A stretch of 64,000 nt of DNA from Watersipora subatra (taxonomy: Eukaryota; Bryozoa; Gymnolaemata; Cheilostomatida; Watersiporidae): positions 2,232,001-2,296,000 of the forward strand of contig NC_088708.1 in the NCBI RefSeq assembly GCF_963576615.1, given 5' to 3'. Numbering within the stretch: position 1 is the stretch's first letter; each line of letters begins with the position of its first letter. Made by a program: the position numbers and the translations under genes. This document shows, piece by piece, positions 1 to 12,200 of the stretch. The notes beneath the pieces were generated by a model. That model ran no database searches. It was not told the origin of the DNA and saw only the letters and a program-made list of their open reading frames with translations.

Positions 1-424
1 AATCCTTCTGTTTGATAATTATGAATGTATTTCTGTCATATTGCCGAGCTAGCTGAATCACGCATACACATTTCGCATATTTTTCAATATTTTTCCGTTT
101 AATATCGACTGTTATCATTTGCTTTTTCTTTGTAATATCTTTCATTTTACTGGCAAACCTTTGGTCTACGCACAGTACTTTTAATTCACATAATTCTGCA
201 CAAAAAATCGTGCACAAAAAAACACGGTACAACAGTATAACCTGAGCAGTTGAAAAATACAGAGTGATGCTGTTCTCATAAAACACCTCCGGCATACTTG
301 GCAACTGACTCAAGTGCTCGTATCTCAAACATGGCTCGTATGTTAGTGCTAAAACTTGCTTGAAAGCTGGCTCGTATCTCAAGTTTCTCGTACGTTGGAG
401 CACTCGTAAGTTGAAGTATTACTG
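1..424 (-). mobile_element. pogo/Tigger-like DNA transposon, 5' end and transposase N-terminus, cut by window edge
   Basis: On the minus strand an open frame starts at an ATG at 145-143 and runs off the left edge (48 codons). It reads KDITKKKQMITVDIKRK, then IEKYAK, then IQLARQYDRNT, which resembles the N-terminal helix-turn-helix of Tigger/pogo/CENP-B transposases. Upstream, at about 300-424, are repeated CTCGTATCTCAA/CTCGTACGTTGG motifs typical of the subterminal and terminal repeats of such elements. The outer end (CAGTAATACTTCAACTTACG on the minus strand) abuts a TA at 425-426, the target duplicated by this superfamily. The far end lies outside the window. The basic, K-rich start fits DNA binding. 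Activity cannot be judged. Confidence 0.6.
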
Positions 425-426
425 TA

Positions 427-541
427 CAGTACATACATACATAGTTTAATTTCTATTAGCTAACAGGTGCCTATTGATGTACCATTGTTAATATAACCAG
501 ATCTACGGTTATGCTACCGTAATACCAATATATTGCACCTT
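427..541 (-). repeat. dispersed repeat R1, copy 1
   Basis: This stretch reappears in inverted orientation at 54449-54564 and 54674-54780. Shared blocks are GGTGCAATAT, ATTACGGTA, CATAACCGTAG, TCTGGTTATATTAACAATGG, GTTAGCTAATAGAAA and AAACTATGTA. The family is not recognised. The left boundary meets the TA target of the pogo/Tigger element, and the right side runs into a CTCGAG-centred palindrome. Confidence 0.7.
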
Positions 542-554
542 ACTTTTGAAAAGT

Positions 555-610
555 CGCGTTGCGTGTTCACAACTCGAGTTGTGCAACTCGAGTTGTGAAC
601 GCGCAACGCG
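555..610. repeat. long near-perfect palindrome beside R1 copy 1
   Basis: The 56-bp segment is an inverted repeat with about 27-bp arms (CGCGTTGCG, then GTTCACAACTCGAGTTG). Each arm contains the smaller palindrome CAACTCGAGTTG. A 32-bp perfect palindrome with the same CTCGAG centre borders R1 copy 2 at 54419-54450, so the palindrome is probably part of the R1 family structure. Confidence 0.75.
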
Positions 611-801
611 AGGCACTGTAAGGCGCCATACACTCGAAGTATATGATATTTTGTTAAGTGCAGGTTGGCCATAATAATTCCAAAACACAAAGGTGGGAGC
701 TACAGGCATAATAATCACCATATAATGCGCCCCATTACAAGTAGGCCTACACATCAAGTTTTTGACAATATCAGACATAGGAATAAACCATTTTTGTATA
801 C

Positions 802-1291
802 CTGGCGGTTGGACCTGAAGGAGCCTGAAATGGCCGAAAAACTCCTTGGCCAGCACCATGAACAGCAGCTACACTGTCAGGCCGAATTGTCGTTACTGTG
901 TCAGGAGGTAAAATAGAGGCACTCTCAGGACGGAAAGCTCCAAAATCTGATTGTTTAACCTAAAAAACTAAAATGTTAAAAAAATACTATCTACGCTATG
1001 AATAAAAGGTTGAAGACAAAAGAATATTTAGCTTCAAACTAAGCAATTACTCACATTAGGAATTTCAGATCTAAAACTTAAAACGCTGTCAGGACGAATA
1101 GTTGAAGCTGCGCTATCAGATCTATTAAAACTGGTTGGAGTAGATGAAGTTGGCCTTTGGACTTGCTCTGTTGCCCTGGCATCAGCCTTTGCTCGCGCTT
1201 TTAGATTAGCAGAAAAGTTCTTTATCCGCTTATCAATTTTAGGACTTTCATCGATGCCAGTCAAATCCTTTGGTGATGATGAGCCAGACAT
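802..1291 (-). CDS. unrecognised protein, first two coding exons (partial)
   Basis: Exon 1 (1291-1055) starts MSGSSSPKDLTGIDESPKID, with an in-frame stop upstream of the ATG. It ends in phase 0 at a GTGAGT donor. Exon 2 (959-802) begins after TTTTTTAG and continues the frame as VKQSDFGAFRPESASILPPD. It ends in phase 2 at CCAG/GTATAC. The predicted peptide (about 131 residues) is Ser/Thr/Pro-rich and low in complexity. A short motif, RPDS or RPES, occurs three times across the two exons. A basic stretch follows residue 20 (IDKRIKNFSANLKARAKA). The family is not recognised. Later exons would lie between 795 and the left edge or beyond it, and none was found because repeats occupy that stretch. 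The matching splice phases and shared RPDS motif are the case for a real gene. Confidence 0.5.
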
Positions 1292-3100
1292 TTTGTGATT
1301 TCCAGAGTCTTTATATCACTTTATGATACTGCTGCTCACTACTCATTCCTAAAATCATACTACACATGTCATGCTTCAAAATCTTTTTAACAACTAGAAC
1401 TTTATAAGCCCATTGCCTCTCCAAACCCGTTTGCATAAAAAAACTGAATACTGGAGTAACTTGACCTGTCAGAATTTTGTACATAGCTGACAGTACACTG
1501 ATTGAACGTATTCTACAGATTGCTATCATATGAAGCAGCGTAACAAAACAATCCAGCAATATTATTTGTTAATTGATGGAAATCGGCCGTAAGAAGGAAG
1601 CCTGGTCATTAATACCACGAGCTAGTAGACTACGTGTTTGCAAACTCTGTAGTTGAGTAGGATCAATAAGTATTGTGAATTGTAGTAGGAATGTAGTAAG
1701 GTTTTATCGACCCTTGTTACGATGCTGACAAAACAAAAACTGTATTTACTATCATTACTACTAGCTAATAAGCTAACGTTATAAATAAATTTGCATATAC
1801 GCACAACATGATACCAAGAATACATTTTCAAAAGACTGGCAAACGTAAGAAGTAACCAGTCATTAGTTTTTAGACCAAAATGTTGCGTACGGAATAATTA
1901 AGGTTATTTTATTTAGTTTCATCTAAAGCGTTTTCTAGTTAGTACGACAACGACAATTGTTAACAGTTTGCTTGATAACATTTGCCATAAAATTTCGATA
2001 CTCCAATTTTTACCAATACACACGTATTTGTAGTAGTCTCGGCGAATAGTTAGGACGTTTTAACCCACGATCGCCGCTGAGCCGATAGTTCGGCATTCGA
2101 GTACTGAACGGAGTAGCCATAGTCAATGGGAGCGACTCGACGAAGTTTTTGCGTTTTATTCCGTTGTCGCTCAAAAGGTAAAATACGTGTTGGGCATAAC
2201 TAAATTATGTGAAAACTCTATTGCTTGCATTTTTAATAGAAAAATTTGTTTCCAAGTGTATATGTAGATTGATGATTTTTTACATTAGCTCCTGTTGTTT
2301 TACCATTGACGAAGTAGAACCATCGAGCGACTTCTTCCTAGGGGAATAATTTCTTTCCTTTATCAAGTCCTAGGGAAGAATCTTATCATGTTAGACTTGT
2401 TTTATGACTAATCGTGCATTTGTACCAACATGTTGCTGTTGCTGTTTTGTACCTAACCAGACAACCGGTATGTTGCTGACAACACACTGGCTGTCTGGTT
2501 TGGTGTTCCTCTGAGTTCACTGATTGTGTGCTCAAGAAGCTTTGATGATGTGTGTTTTTTGTGGCTAGGAAAATTTTTTCTTTCGTACCACTGCTATGGT
2601 ACCAATTTTTTATGTTCTTGTGTTTGGTATATATATTTCATCATGCACTTTGATAACTGGCAATCTTCTCCTTAAACGTCTTGATAAGTAGTGAAAGCCA
2701 ATGAATTGAAATAAAATTGTTTTAGAGTGTGGTGGGTACAGTGCTTATTTTAGGCAGCTCCAAGTTATTTTCTTAAGAGCGACACACTAGGGCTCTGCTG
2801 AAACCAGCAAGGCGCGCGCGTTGAACTCATCGCTTCCTATATTGCAATCTGCGGAACCCAACAGGAGGAAGCTGAAACCAACTCTCTTGTGCTCTGAAGA
2901 GACCAACAGAGCAACAACTCTGGTCCCTTTGAATACAAGCCCTGTTCGACATAGTGGAGAAGGGCTCTATAAGTTCATCTCTAAACGAGTGAAATGCTCT
3001 CAACGACTAAAAAAGGGTCCCTGTGTCTGCCAAAATCTAGGAGATTAGCCCTTGCAGATGATTGTCATTTTTAGTTGCTTTTCATAGGTGATGATACTCT
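1292..3100. other. intergenic, no gene seen
   Basis: AT-rich sequence upstream of the partial minus-strand gene and downstream of the gypsy remnant. Only short frames are present, without similarity or splice support. It would contain the promoter of the minus-strand gene, but no defined element is visible. An LTR for the neighbouring retroelement was looked for here and not found. Confidence 0.5.
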
Positions 3101-3104
3101 AGAG

Positions 3105-5606
3105 TTAGGAGAGGTAGGTTCTCAGGAGCCTTTGCCACAAAAAACACGTCTGAGTGGGCCACCTGTGCCACTGGGGGGCTCCATGTGAGTCTCGAGACAG
3201 CATGTCTGTGGTTAGCTGCTCTTTTCCAGGTCTCCAAAGCACTTTAAACCCTCGTACATTTGCAAAGTGAGCAGAAAAGCTTGAACCCATCTGGTTGCTT
3301 TGTGTACAGAATTTCTAACGATAGCCTCCAAAGGTTAGTAGTCCGTCTGTACTGTCACGTCCATGTTTCTGAATACGAACTGGTCAATCTTGGTGATTGC
3401 AAACAAGATAGCGAGCATTTCTAGGTCTATAAGAGCATAATGCGTTTCACTAGTGGTTAATGAGCGAGATACATATGTCACTGGCTTTTTGTGCTGTAAA
3501 AGAACTGCCCTTACACTGGCCGTTGCTGCAACTGTCTGAATGACTGCTGATGATTTAACATCAAAGTACTGTAATGTCTCGACTTTGCTGAGCATCTCCT
3601 TCAGTTTAAAAAATGCTTCCTGATGGGTATCTTTCCACACAAAATCTTTCTTGATCACCATGAATCCTAGAGGCTCCGACTCTGCCGATAGATTTGGACC
3701 AAACTTTGACATGTAGGTCACATGTCGCAAGAAGCTCCTAATCCCTTCTGGTGATGCTGGTCGCTCCATCTTGGAAATGGTTCCACCTTTTAGAATCTGG
3801 TTTCACCTTTTAGAGTCTGGTTTCAGCCCATTTGACGTGAGCACATGGCCAATGTACGGCAGTTTGTGCTCAAGAAGTTTACATTTGTCCCTGTTCAGTC
3901 TCAGACCCACGTTTCTGGCACATTCCAGCAGACCTCATTGTCTTGTAGTCATGTTCCTTCCTGTCTCAGGCATATACAAGTATGTCGTCAGCTACCACTG
4001 TTACCTCTTCCAGTCCCACAAGAGTGTCAGCCAGCCTTCTCTGAAATTTCTCTGGTGCACTGGATATGCCAAGTGGCATCTTCAGGTACTTGTAGCGCCC
4101 ATTTGGAGCCAGGAGGTGGTTAATTCTGTTGAGTCATCTGATAATTTGACTTGTTAGAAACCACTTGCAACATCACAAAGGGAAAAGTATCTTGCAGCAT
4201 TCAACTGAGGCAATGTCTTCAAGGGTTGGCATGGGTATGTGATTCCTCTTGGTGGCTTTGTTCAGATTTTATGGATCAATGCAGATGCGTACTGTCACAT
4301 TAGGCTTTCTGACAGGCTGCATATGGCAGATCCACTTGGTTGGGGTATCTACTTTTGTTATAACTTCACATGGCTCTAGCCTGCTTCGTTCTTTCATGAC
4401 ATCCTTTTTCATCGTCAGCAGTATCTTTCGTAGGCGTACCTGGACTGGCCTCACAGCAGCATCAAGCTCAATGTTGTATTTACCAGGCAGAAGTTTGAGT
4501 CCTTGAAAAACATCCTTATACCCTTGCAGTAGAACATCACCTTCGGCGTCAGATACCAGGTTAATCTGCTGTGTCAGGTGTATGAGCCCTGGATCTAAGC
4601 ATGTTGTGATCGACAACAAGCTGCGCTGAGCAGTGCAAATTACCAGAAATTTAAGTTCATGCGTATGGCCGCTTCCAGCTTAAGCTTCCAGGAGACACCA
4701 ACCCAGTGGCGTACATGAACCATCGTAGAAAATCAGTTGGGTTGTAGTCTTTTACAGTTTTGGTTTTCTTAACCATCTTAAGTCTTTCAGTCAAAATGTT
4801 TTATGTGGCACTGGTGTCCAGCTAAAAACCCAAAACTGTTTTCCGTTGCCCCGTGGTAACATCAAGAGAGACCAGGAGCTTTCTTTTTTATTGCTTAATA
4901 GACAGACTGATGCTCAGCTCTTCATCCGAAGAGTAGTTCCAAGTAGTACTAGCTGGGTGGGGTTTTTCCCTTTCAAGTTTGTCTTCCCTTTTTTCCTTTG
5001 TTTGCCGCTTAGACGTGCAACAAATTGAATAGTGATTCATTTTACCACATTTTCAACACTGCTTGCCATAGATCAGGCATGACCTGGGTAGGTGCTTTAT
5101 CGCACAGCATTGACATGCTCCTGTTGGGTTCTCAGTCGGCCTAATACTTTGTTGTTCCTTGTTACCATGTGCTACCAGCTTAACTTGCTCCTCAAATCTA
5201 ACTTCGATTGCTATCAGATCTCTATTTGCACTCTCAACAGAGCAGCATATGTCCAATGCCACAGTCAGAGTTATGTTAGACTTTCCAAACAGTTGGCGGC
5301 GAATGCGAACCCTGCAAACCCTGAGAATGAGAACCTGTAGAATGAGAGCCTGCAGAACCACGTGCTCATATAGTTCACCTAAGTTTCGAAGCCTTGCTAT
5401 GTTATGAAGTTCTGTCACAAACTCATAACTGAAAGCCTACTCTGTTTAGGCGTCTTTATTTTATGCGTCACTGTCACCATATTTATACGAGCTGCACAGT
5501 ATTCCTCCAACTTTTCACAAACTGTCTCAAAGTCATTTTTATTAGTTGCTTGAGTCCATGTGAATGAGGCAAATATGTCCTGACCCATAGGGCCAATCGT
5601 TCTCAA
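3105..5606 (-). mobile_element. decayed Ty3/gypsy-type retrotransposon (gag zinc knuckles, RT, RNase H)
   Basis: Minus-strand fragments follow gag-pol order. At 5606-5050 there is a gag-like part with CCHC-type zinc-knuckle residues (CQCCAIKH...C, then KCGKMNHYSIC), broken by a TGA. At 4619-4269 is an RT N-terminal region with PGKYNIELD and a frame ending in RICIDP. At about 4010-3975 is the RT active-site block VADDILVYA, followed by a stop. At 3769-3335 is RNase H (about 145 residues: FVWKDTHQEAFFKLKEML, ... VTYVSRSLTTSE, ... ITKIDQFVFRN). At 3290-3105 is the end of RNase H with PGKEQLTTDMLSR. Several stops and frame shifts separate the pieces. No integrase and no flanking LTR pair were recognised. 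This is a dead pol copy, not a host gene. Confidence 0.8.
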
Positions 5607-6278
5607 TAGAAGAGCTACTGTGACCGAGTCTGCTCGAGTATTTTCTGATGCTGTGATGAATAAATCAAAGTTTCTTTTAAAAAATTTTCATTGATTGGGG
5701 AGGCCATTGCCCTTCTTCAACGACTCAGGACTCAACAGCCTTGCCATTGTTAAATCAAGTCATTCCCACCACTAGTAGTAATGTTAGCTGTCAGTGATGC
5801 GCTTCCATCTGGACTGACCAAAAAGAATTGTCCAAGACTGAATGTCAAGTATAGCCCACACACTCGCTACGCTCTAACCAACCTTACTGCACTCAGGCAC
5901 CATGTGTAATTATGATATGCAAAGTGAGGTTAAGTGGTCTAGGCCCCACACTCAGGGTAAAGTTTAACATTACTCTTTGGTAATAACTTGTGTGTCGTTT
6001 TTGGGCATGGCCAATCCAAAGAAGGCCTTGCCCATGCCCGCTAATATATTAGTAGTAAACATGACTTGCTATGCAAAACAGTAATATGCCGAAATAATAA
6101 TAAAATGCAATCTGCAACAGTAGTAGTAGCATACCTAAATATTCTACACAATCTAGACAAAGGTTGGGTTCCAATAGTGTAGTGTGTTCTGTTGTTGTTT
6201 GGAGACATTACTCGTTTACATTGGTATTCAGTAAGCATTTAAGCTGCTATTTTTTGTTTGTTGATATGCAGATTGAGA
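5607..6278. other. upstream region of KCTD9, no gene seen
   Basis: About 670 bp between the gypsy remnant and the KCTD9 start codon. It should hold the KCTD9 promoter and 5' UTR, but no core promoter motif could be assigned. An AG just before the start region (GATATGCAG at about 6263-6271) looks like a splice acceptor, so a non-coding first exon may lie further upstream. Confidence 0.4.
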
Positions 6279-9200
6279 ATGGAGTCCACTCAATTCAACA
6301 AGTGCAGAATCAGTGTTTTTAAGAACGGAGATCACACAGTGTCATGTGTAAGTCCACCAAATTTTTTGTTTTTTATTAATGCTATGATATTTAGCTAAAT
6401 CTGTCTTGCGCATGTACATATGACACTTGTTTGACTCATAGATCAGCTTCTACAACGGTTTGAGTGATTTAAATGACCAGCAAACAATAGAACTCATAAA
6501 AGTGAACTGGTTTCTGTGTGATAATTTGTGTCATTTTTCTACCATCGCGAGCCGAGACCTTAATGTTCTGTTATTTAGGTATTGCTTTTGTGTCATTCCT
6601 CACTCGAAGAGCTTATGAAGGACATAGCCATTCTGCTGAATGTAGCCAAGATTTCCCTCCTGTTCAACAATCATGGTGCTCTTATCAGGGACATACAGGT
6701 GATTAGGTATGCTAACCATTGTAGAAAACTTGAAGATAGCTAATAGTTGTATTTAGAATATATGATGTTTGTGTGACATTCTCATAACAAGTGTCATTTG
6801 ATGCCATTTTAGAGATGAGGATGTTGTATACGCTGCTGCTGTTGCAACAGAGCTATTTGAAGGTGAATCTCAATATTCTACATCTCAATATTCTACATCC
6901 TTTATCTGTTTCTCAGCACTCGTGCTTTCATGCAGCTTATGTATTTAGCAAATCTCACTGTAGGACGCACCTGTTTAGCTAAAACTAGAAACCTGGAGTG
7001 GATAACATTAAATATTGGAGGGTACCGTGTTACTACTACAAAAGATACACTGACTACGAAAGAACCTGGAAGCATGTTAGCCAGAATGTTCTCACAGGCT
7101 GACGGTAAGAACATTTTGACTCGCAAAATTACAGTCAAACCCTGACTGATAATTGTTGTAATATATGAATTTTTCAGTATAATATGACATAAAATTTGAT
7201 CAAACACTTGCTTCAACATTCGACATAATTTTCCAACATGCATTTTCTGAAAGGTTGATTTGCAACAAAATTCGTATTACAGTTATTTGGTATCAAAAGG
7301 TTCATCATGCTTTACTCTGATGTGTTGTAGGTGCAAAATATGTGGAAATGTGATTACAAGCTCTTGAAAGCGCAAAAATGAACACTTAATCGCAGCCATC
7401 ACGCAAACGCCGTAGATTGGAATCCTTCTCCAAAACGGCTCAAATGGGACCTAGTTGAGCACGATGTGCTTCTGTTTATACCTTTGTGCAACTTCATTCT
7501 TCGAAATATTTTTACAAATATACTTCATGCATTCAATACAACCATGTCTATTGTCCTTACGCGTCTGTTTCATTATCATTGTAATGCTGTCACTTTGAGC
7601 ACTGATATCTCAAAGCCGAGCCTAAAAATTAGTTTCAATTTTTAACCTTAGCTCGAAGGAGTACATATCATCTTCTAATAAACATGAAGAGCTTGTTGGT
7701 CACCTGTGATAGTCGCAAAATGCTGCAGAAATTATTCGCGCTATTTGGCAGGAAGCATGGATCACATGATCAAATTACGATTAGATGATTAGACCAAGCT
7801 GATAACATCATAACCAGCACAACCACGTGATAACATCACATGTCGAAACAATAACCGTGACGAGTTGAGTACGTCGTCGAAATAAAGGAATTTCAACGTT
7901 TTCGTGATGGCTGCGATTAACTGTTCATTTTTGAGCTTTTTAAGAGCTTGTAATCACATTTCCACATGATTTGCACCTACAACACAGTAGAGTAAGACAT
8001 GGTGAGCCTTTTGATACCAAATAACTGTAATGTGAATTTTGTTGCAAATCAACCTTTAGTACATTCTTACGCTGTGAGTGATCTTTTACACAGTTTGGTT
8101 CTACGGGTGTCTCACATATATTAGACAGTGCTTCATACTTCACTTTTTTCCTCACTACTGTGTAGTTATGAGTCTTTTATCCTCACTACTGTGTAGTTAT
8201 GAGTATTTTCTCCTCACTACTGTGTAGTTATGAGTATTTTCTCCTCACTACTGTGTAGTTTGAGTCTTTTTTCCTCACTACTGTGTAGTTATGAGTATTT
8301 TCTCCTCACTACTGTATAGTTTGAGTCTTTTTTCCTCACTACTGTGTAGTTATGAGTATTTTCTCCTCACTACTGTATAGTTTGAGTCTTTTCCGCTCAC
8401 TACTGTGTAGTTATGAGTCTTTTCTCCTCATCACTGTGTAGTTATGAGTATTTTCTTCTCACTACTGTGTAGTTTGAGTCTTTTCTTCTCACTAATGTGT
8501 AGTTATGAGTCTTTTTTCCTCACTACTGTGTAGTTATGAGTCTTTTCCCTTCACCACTGTGAAGTTATGAGTCTTTTCTCCTCGATACTGTGTAGTTATG
8601 AGTCTTTTTTCCTCACTACTGTGTACTTATGAGTATTTTCTCACAACTGTGTAGTTATGAGTCTTTTTCCCTCACCACTGTATAGTTAGGAAGGGATGAA
8701 GTACCCGTGTGGCATTGACATGTGAATTGTGGTCAACGTAGTTACTCTGTTGATAATTCGGATTACCTCCATATTTGCTCCTATTATTTTACTTACCGTA
8801 TATTGTTCCTATTACTGTTCCACATTTTACCTACATAAAGCAGTATCAGTTGTAATGTTCAAGACATAATGTATTATCTTTTTTGCTTTTACTAGCAGAT
8901 GTCTGCTTTTGAAGAGCACATAGAGAAATCTCAAGGTGTGAATACTGTTTGATTTTTTTGTTGATTTTAACATTCAACATATCATTCCTAGACAGAAAAC
9001 TGCTGAAATATTCAAAGTAGCTACTTGTTTCATATCAGTGTCTTCAAGGCTGATATTTGTTGTTGGTTGGGATCTTTTGAGCACTACTAGTGTATCTCTG
9101 TTCTTTTACGTTATCTCTTGAAGCAGTCATACTACATCATTAGACAGTTCTGGAACTCTTCCTTATTATCCAGTTGAGGTATCAGCATGGGCCAGGATCC

Positions 9201-12200
9201 TGGTCAACAGCTGGGTATCTGCTACTTCATTAATGACAAGATCATAGTACATAATGAAAAGCAGCAAAGAAAGTATGCTACCCTTTCTTCCTCAAGTTGT
9301 TTTCTCTCTCCCATAGAGACTAAGGAGCGACTGCTCAACTCATATGTTCTTATAATTGTTCTTTGAAGATGCTAGGGAGCAGTATAAAGTTCTAGCATTT
9401 TCCACAGACTAACCCTAGGAACTACGAGAAGCTTTTTCTCAACTTAAGAATTAGAGTAACCAGTCACCTATTAAGAGTGACTGGTTATACATCAAGTGTT
9501 TGTCCATGACACATTTGTTGTTGAAAATAAATTCCACAGCATCTCTGTTGTGTTTAAACCCATGTGGCCATACACCCAATTGGCTCCCCGTCAAATACTC
9601 TAGTTTTTTTCATCTTCCACGAAGCTTCACAATATGATTTAGTAAATAAACTCTTCAATAATTCCTACTAGCTAGATTGTTTTCATACAATTTGTACATA
9701 GCGCATATAACTGCTTACCTCCATTTAGATAGCATCTGTTCTGGCTGATATGCCTGTGTGAATAGTTTGCAATTATTGGTAAAGGAGTGGATCCTAGTTG
9801 TAATATTTCATTAGATATTAGTTGATTTCTGGCGCTTTTCATGGTATCAATGCTTTAATTGTCTCTTCTGCTTCACTGATGGCGGCTTGGCATCTCTTAT
9901 TTCAAAATTTGTTTGATGGCTAGATTTGGTAGTTGATAGTTCATCCCGCTTCCCCCAAGGAACACACGCAGTGTGTTGAAGTAGTTCCTCTATTTTTCTG
10001 TTTTGGTTTTTCTGTTTCTTTTATTCTCTGCTGATCTGTTAATCTCTCTCCTTTTAAGATTTTTGATTTTGTATACCTTTTCTATAATATATTTTATCTT
10101 TGTTGTCTGCATGTTTTGGCTAGATGGAATATCATTTTTTGTTCTTTTGAATGTTTTCCTCCAGATCGTGGTCTACCAGCTTTCATTCTTCCTGTTCTTC
10201 TGCTTTGTTGCTTTCTCTCATAAACTCTCTGTCATTGATTTGTTTTTTTGAAGTTTGAAAGCTTCAGATTCGTCCTTCATCTTTTTTTCGCAGCCCCATT
10301 CTAAAGATTACATTTCTTTTTGCTGTTTCTGTATTAGTATCCTGTAGATTCCTCAAATACTTCATTCATGTCCAATGTTATTTAGTCCAACTCGCTTCAA
10401 CATGCTCAATGAGTTCCTCAGTATATTTCCCAACTCTATTGAGGAACCCTAGAAATGTTATTTGTGTTTATCTTTTCATATTACAACTGTTGATAATTTT
10501 GGTATTTGTATCGGTTATATCTTGGTAGTCAAGAACATTGTTCTCATTACCACCAATCCGAGATCGCAGTCCAAAGAGACTGATGGTATTGCTTGTACGT
10601 CTCTCACTGTTTTAATATCTTGCATACAGAAAGGTCAATCATTTTCTTGATGTATTCACATGTTTCATTGTTTCATACCATACCAGGCTTCATACCATGT
10701 GCATTTATGACTGTCACACTATTACAAGCACATAGGTCTAAAATAGCGTTTCATTCCTCATTTGTGTATTCTATACTAAAGTGTTCAATATTGTTTCCAT
10801 ATCTTCCTATTTATCCCCATTGCCATTGAAATATTTAATGGTTATAATTTGTTCTTTTATGCTACTGACAGGTGTCTACCTCTTCTTGCACTCTACCATA
10901 AAAGGCGTTCTTCTCAACTTAAGGTCGTTGTTGCTGGAGCTCATATTATCATATATTTTACCTTTGAATCATTTCTGATGTTTTGTTTTCACACTGAGCT
11001 TTATAATTCTACTGTTAACACTCTCAATGCTGGTAATAGATGCCCCGATATCGTCATTCATAGCTCAGCTCACTCATTCTCTATTACATCTGCTGATGTA
11101 GGCATAATTTCATTGTATGACTCTATGTTCTTTGGTGCCCTTTGTTTCATAAAATACGTGTTATATCAATCTTTTATTCCTTCATCACCTTTAGTACTTT
11201 TTCTGTCTGCTCAACAAAAGGTTCCATCATTAAGCATTTCGAGCTGTAGTTAATTATTTTCTTCCGATTCATTCAGCTTTTTTCTTTTGAGTATTTGTAA
11301 CAATCGTTATACCTGCAGTGACTTGTTAGGCCTACCTTGGGGCAAGCATGGCATCTGGCGTTAACCAGTATTTGCTGTTGTTGAGTCTCCACGGCAGGAC
11401 ATTGCAGATTGTTTTTTATCTGAAACGTCACAGTTTTTACTTTTGAAGTCATGGATCTCAAGAAAATTAGCACAAGTGACTGTAGTAGTAAAAGAGGACT
11501 ACGTTTTGTTTAGAAATTCATCAAAAGATTTTAATAAAACTCAATCATCTTTGCGTTTTTTTTTAATTCTCCGAAGACTTACCGTATATACTCAATTATA
11601 GGACGCACCCTAGTATAAGACGCAGCATAAATTTCAGCCAATTATTGAGAATAAAGGGTAATTCAAGTATAGGACGCACTTCAATTGATTTTTTCACAAG
11701 TGAAATTTTCGCACGATCAATCGATTGTTTTCTCACTTTGAGGGCTCAGTTGACTGACAGGTAAGTTTTAACGCTAGAGTAAATTCAACTGAAGTCTGCC
11801 GGCAATCAATTTTGTACCGTAATTGGAATCAATAAATCTTTTCACATGCGCTGTTTTTGTGTTGTTTTTGTTTGTCATGAATAAATCTTTTGAAAACGAA
11901 TCTGGTTGTTATTTTCTTGTCAGTCATGTGACTATCTTGGAAGTGAGCAATCATTCTTAATCTTCCTTATAAAGGCGTCCGTTTGACTCAATAATAAAAA
12001 GCTACGAAAACGTGAAATAATTCCATTTATTTATCACCTCACTCAGACATAGAAATATGAAATTCATTGCAATTTTTACAAGTAATTGTATACATAATAA
12101 AGTGACAAATGTTTATTTTCAAATGCCGTGGAATTCTTCTTCATCAAATGAATTTTCAAGGCGTTTCTTGGCTTGTTCCTCGGTGAGTACATCATCGTAG

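Noticed and set aside
10003..11253. Hydrophobic plus-strand frames that look like membrane proteins
   Set aside because: T-rich composition gives Phe/Leu/Ile/Ser runs; frames overlap each other and lie within KCTD9 intron 4 beside decayed LINE sequence.
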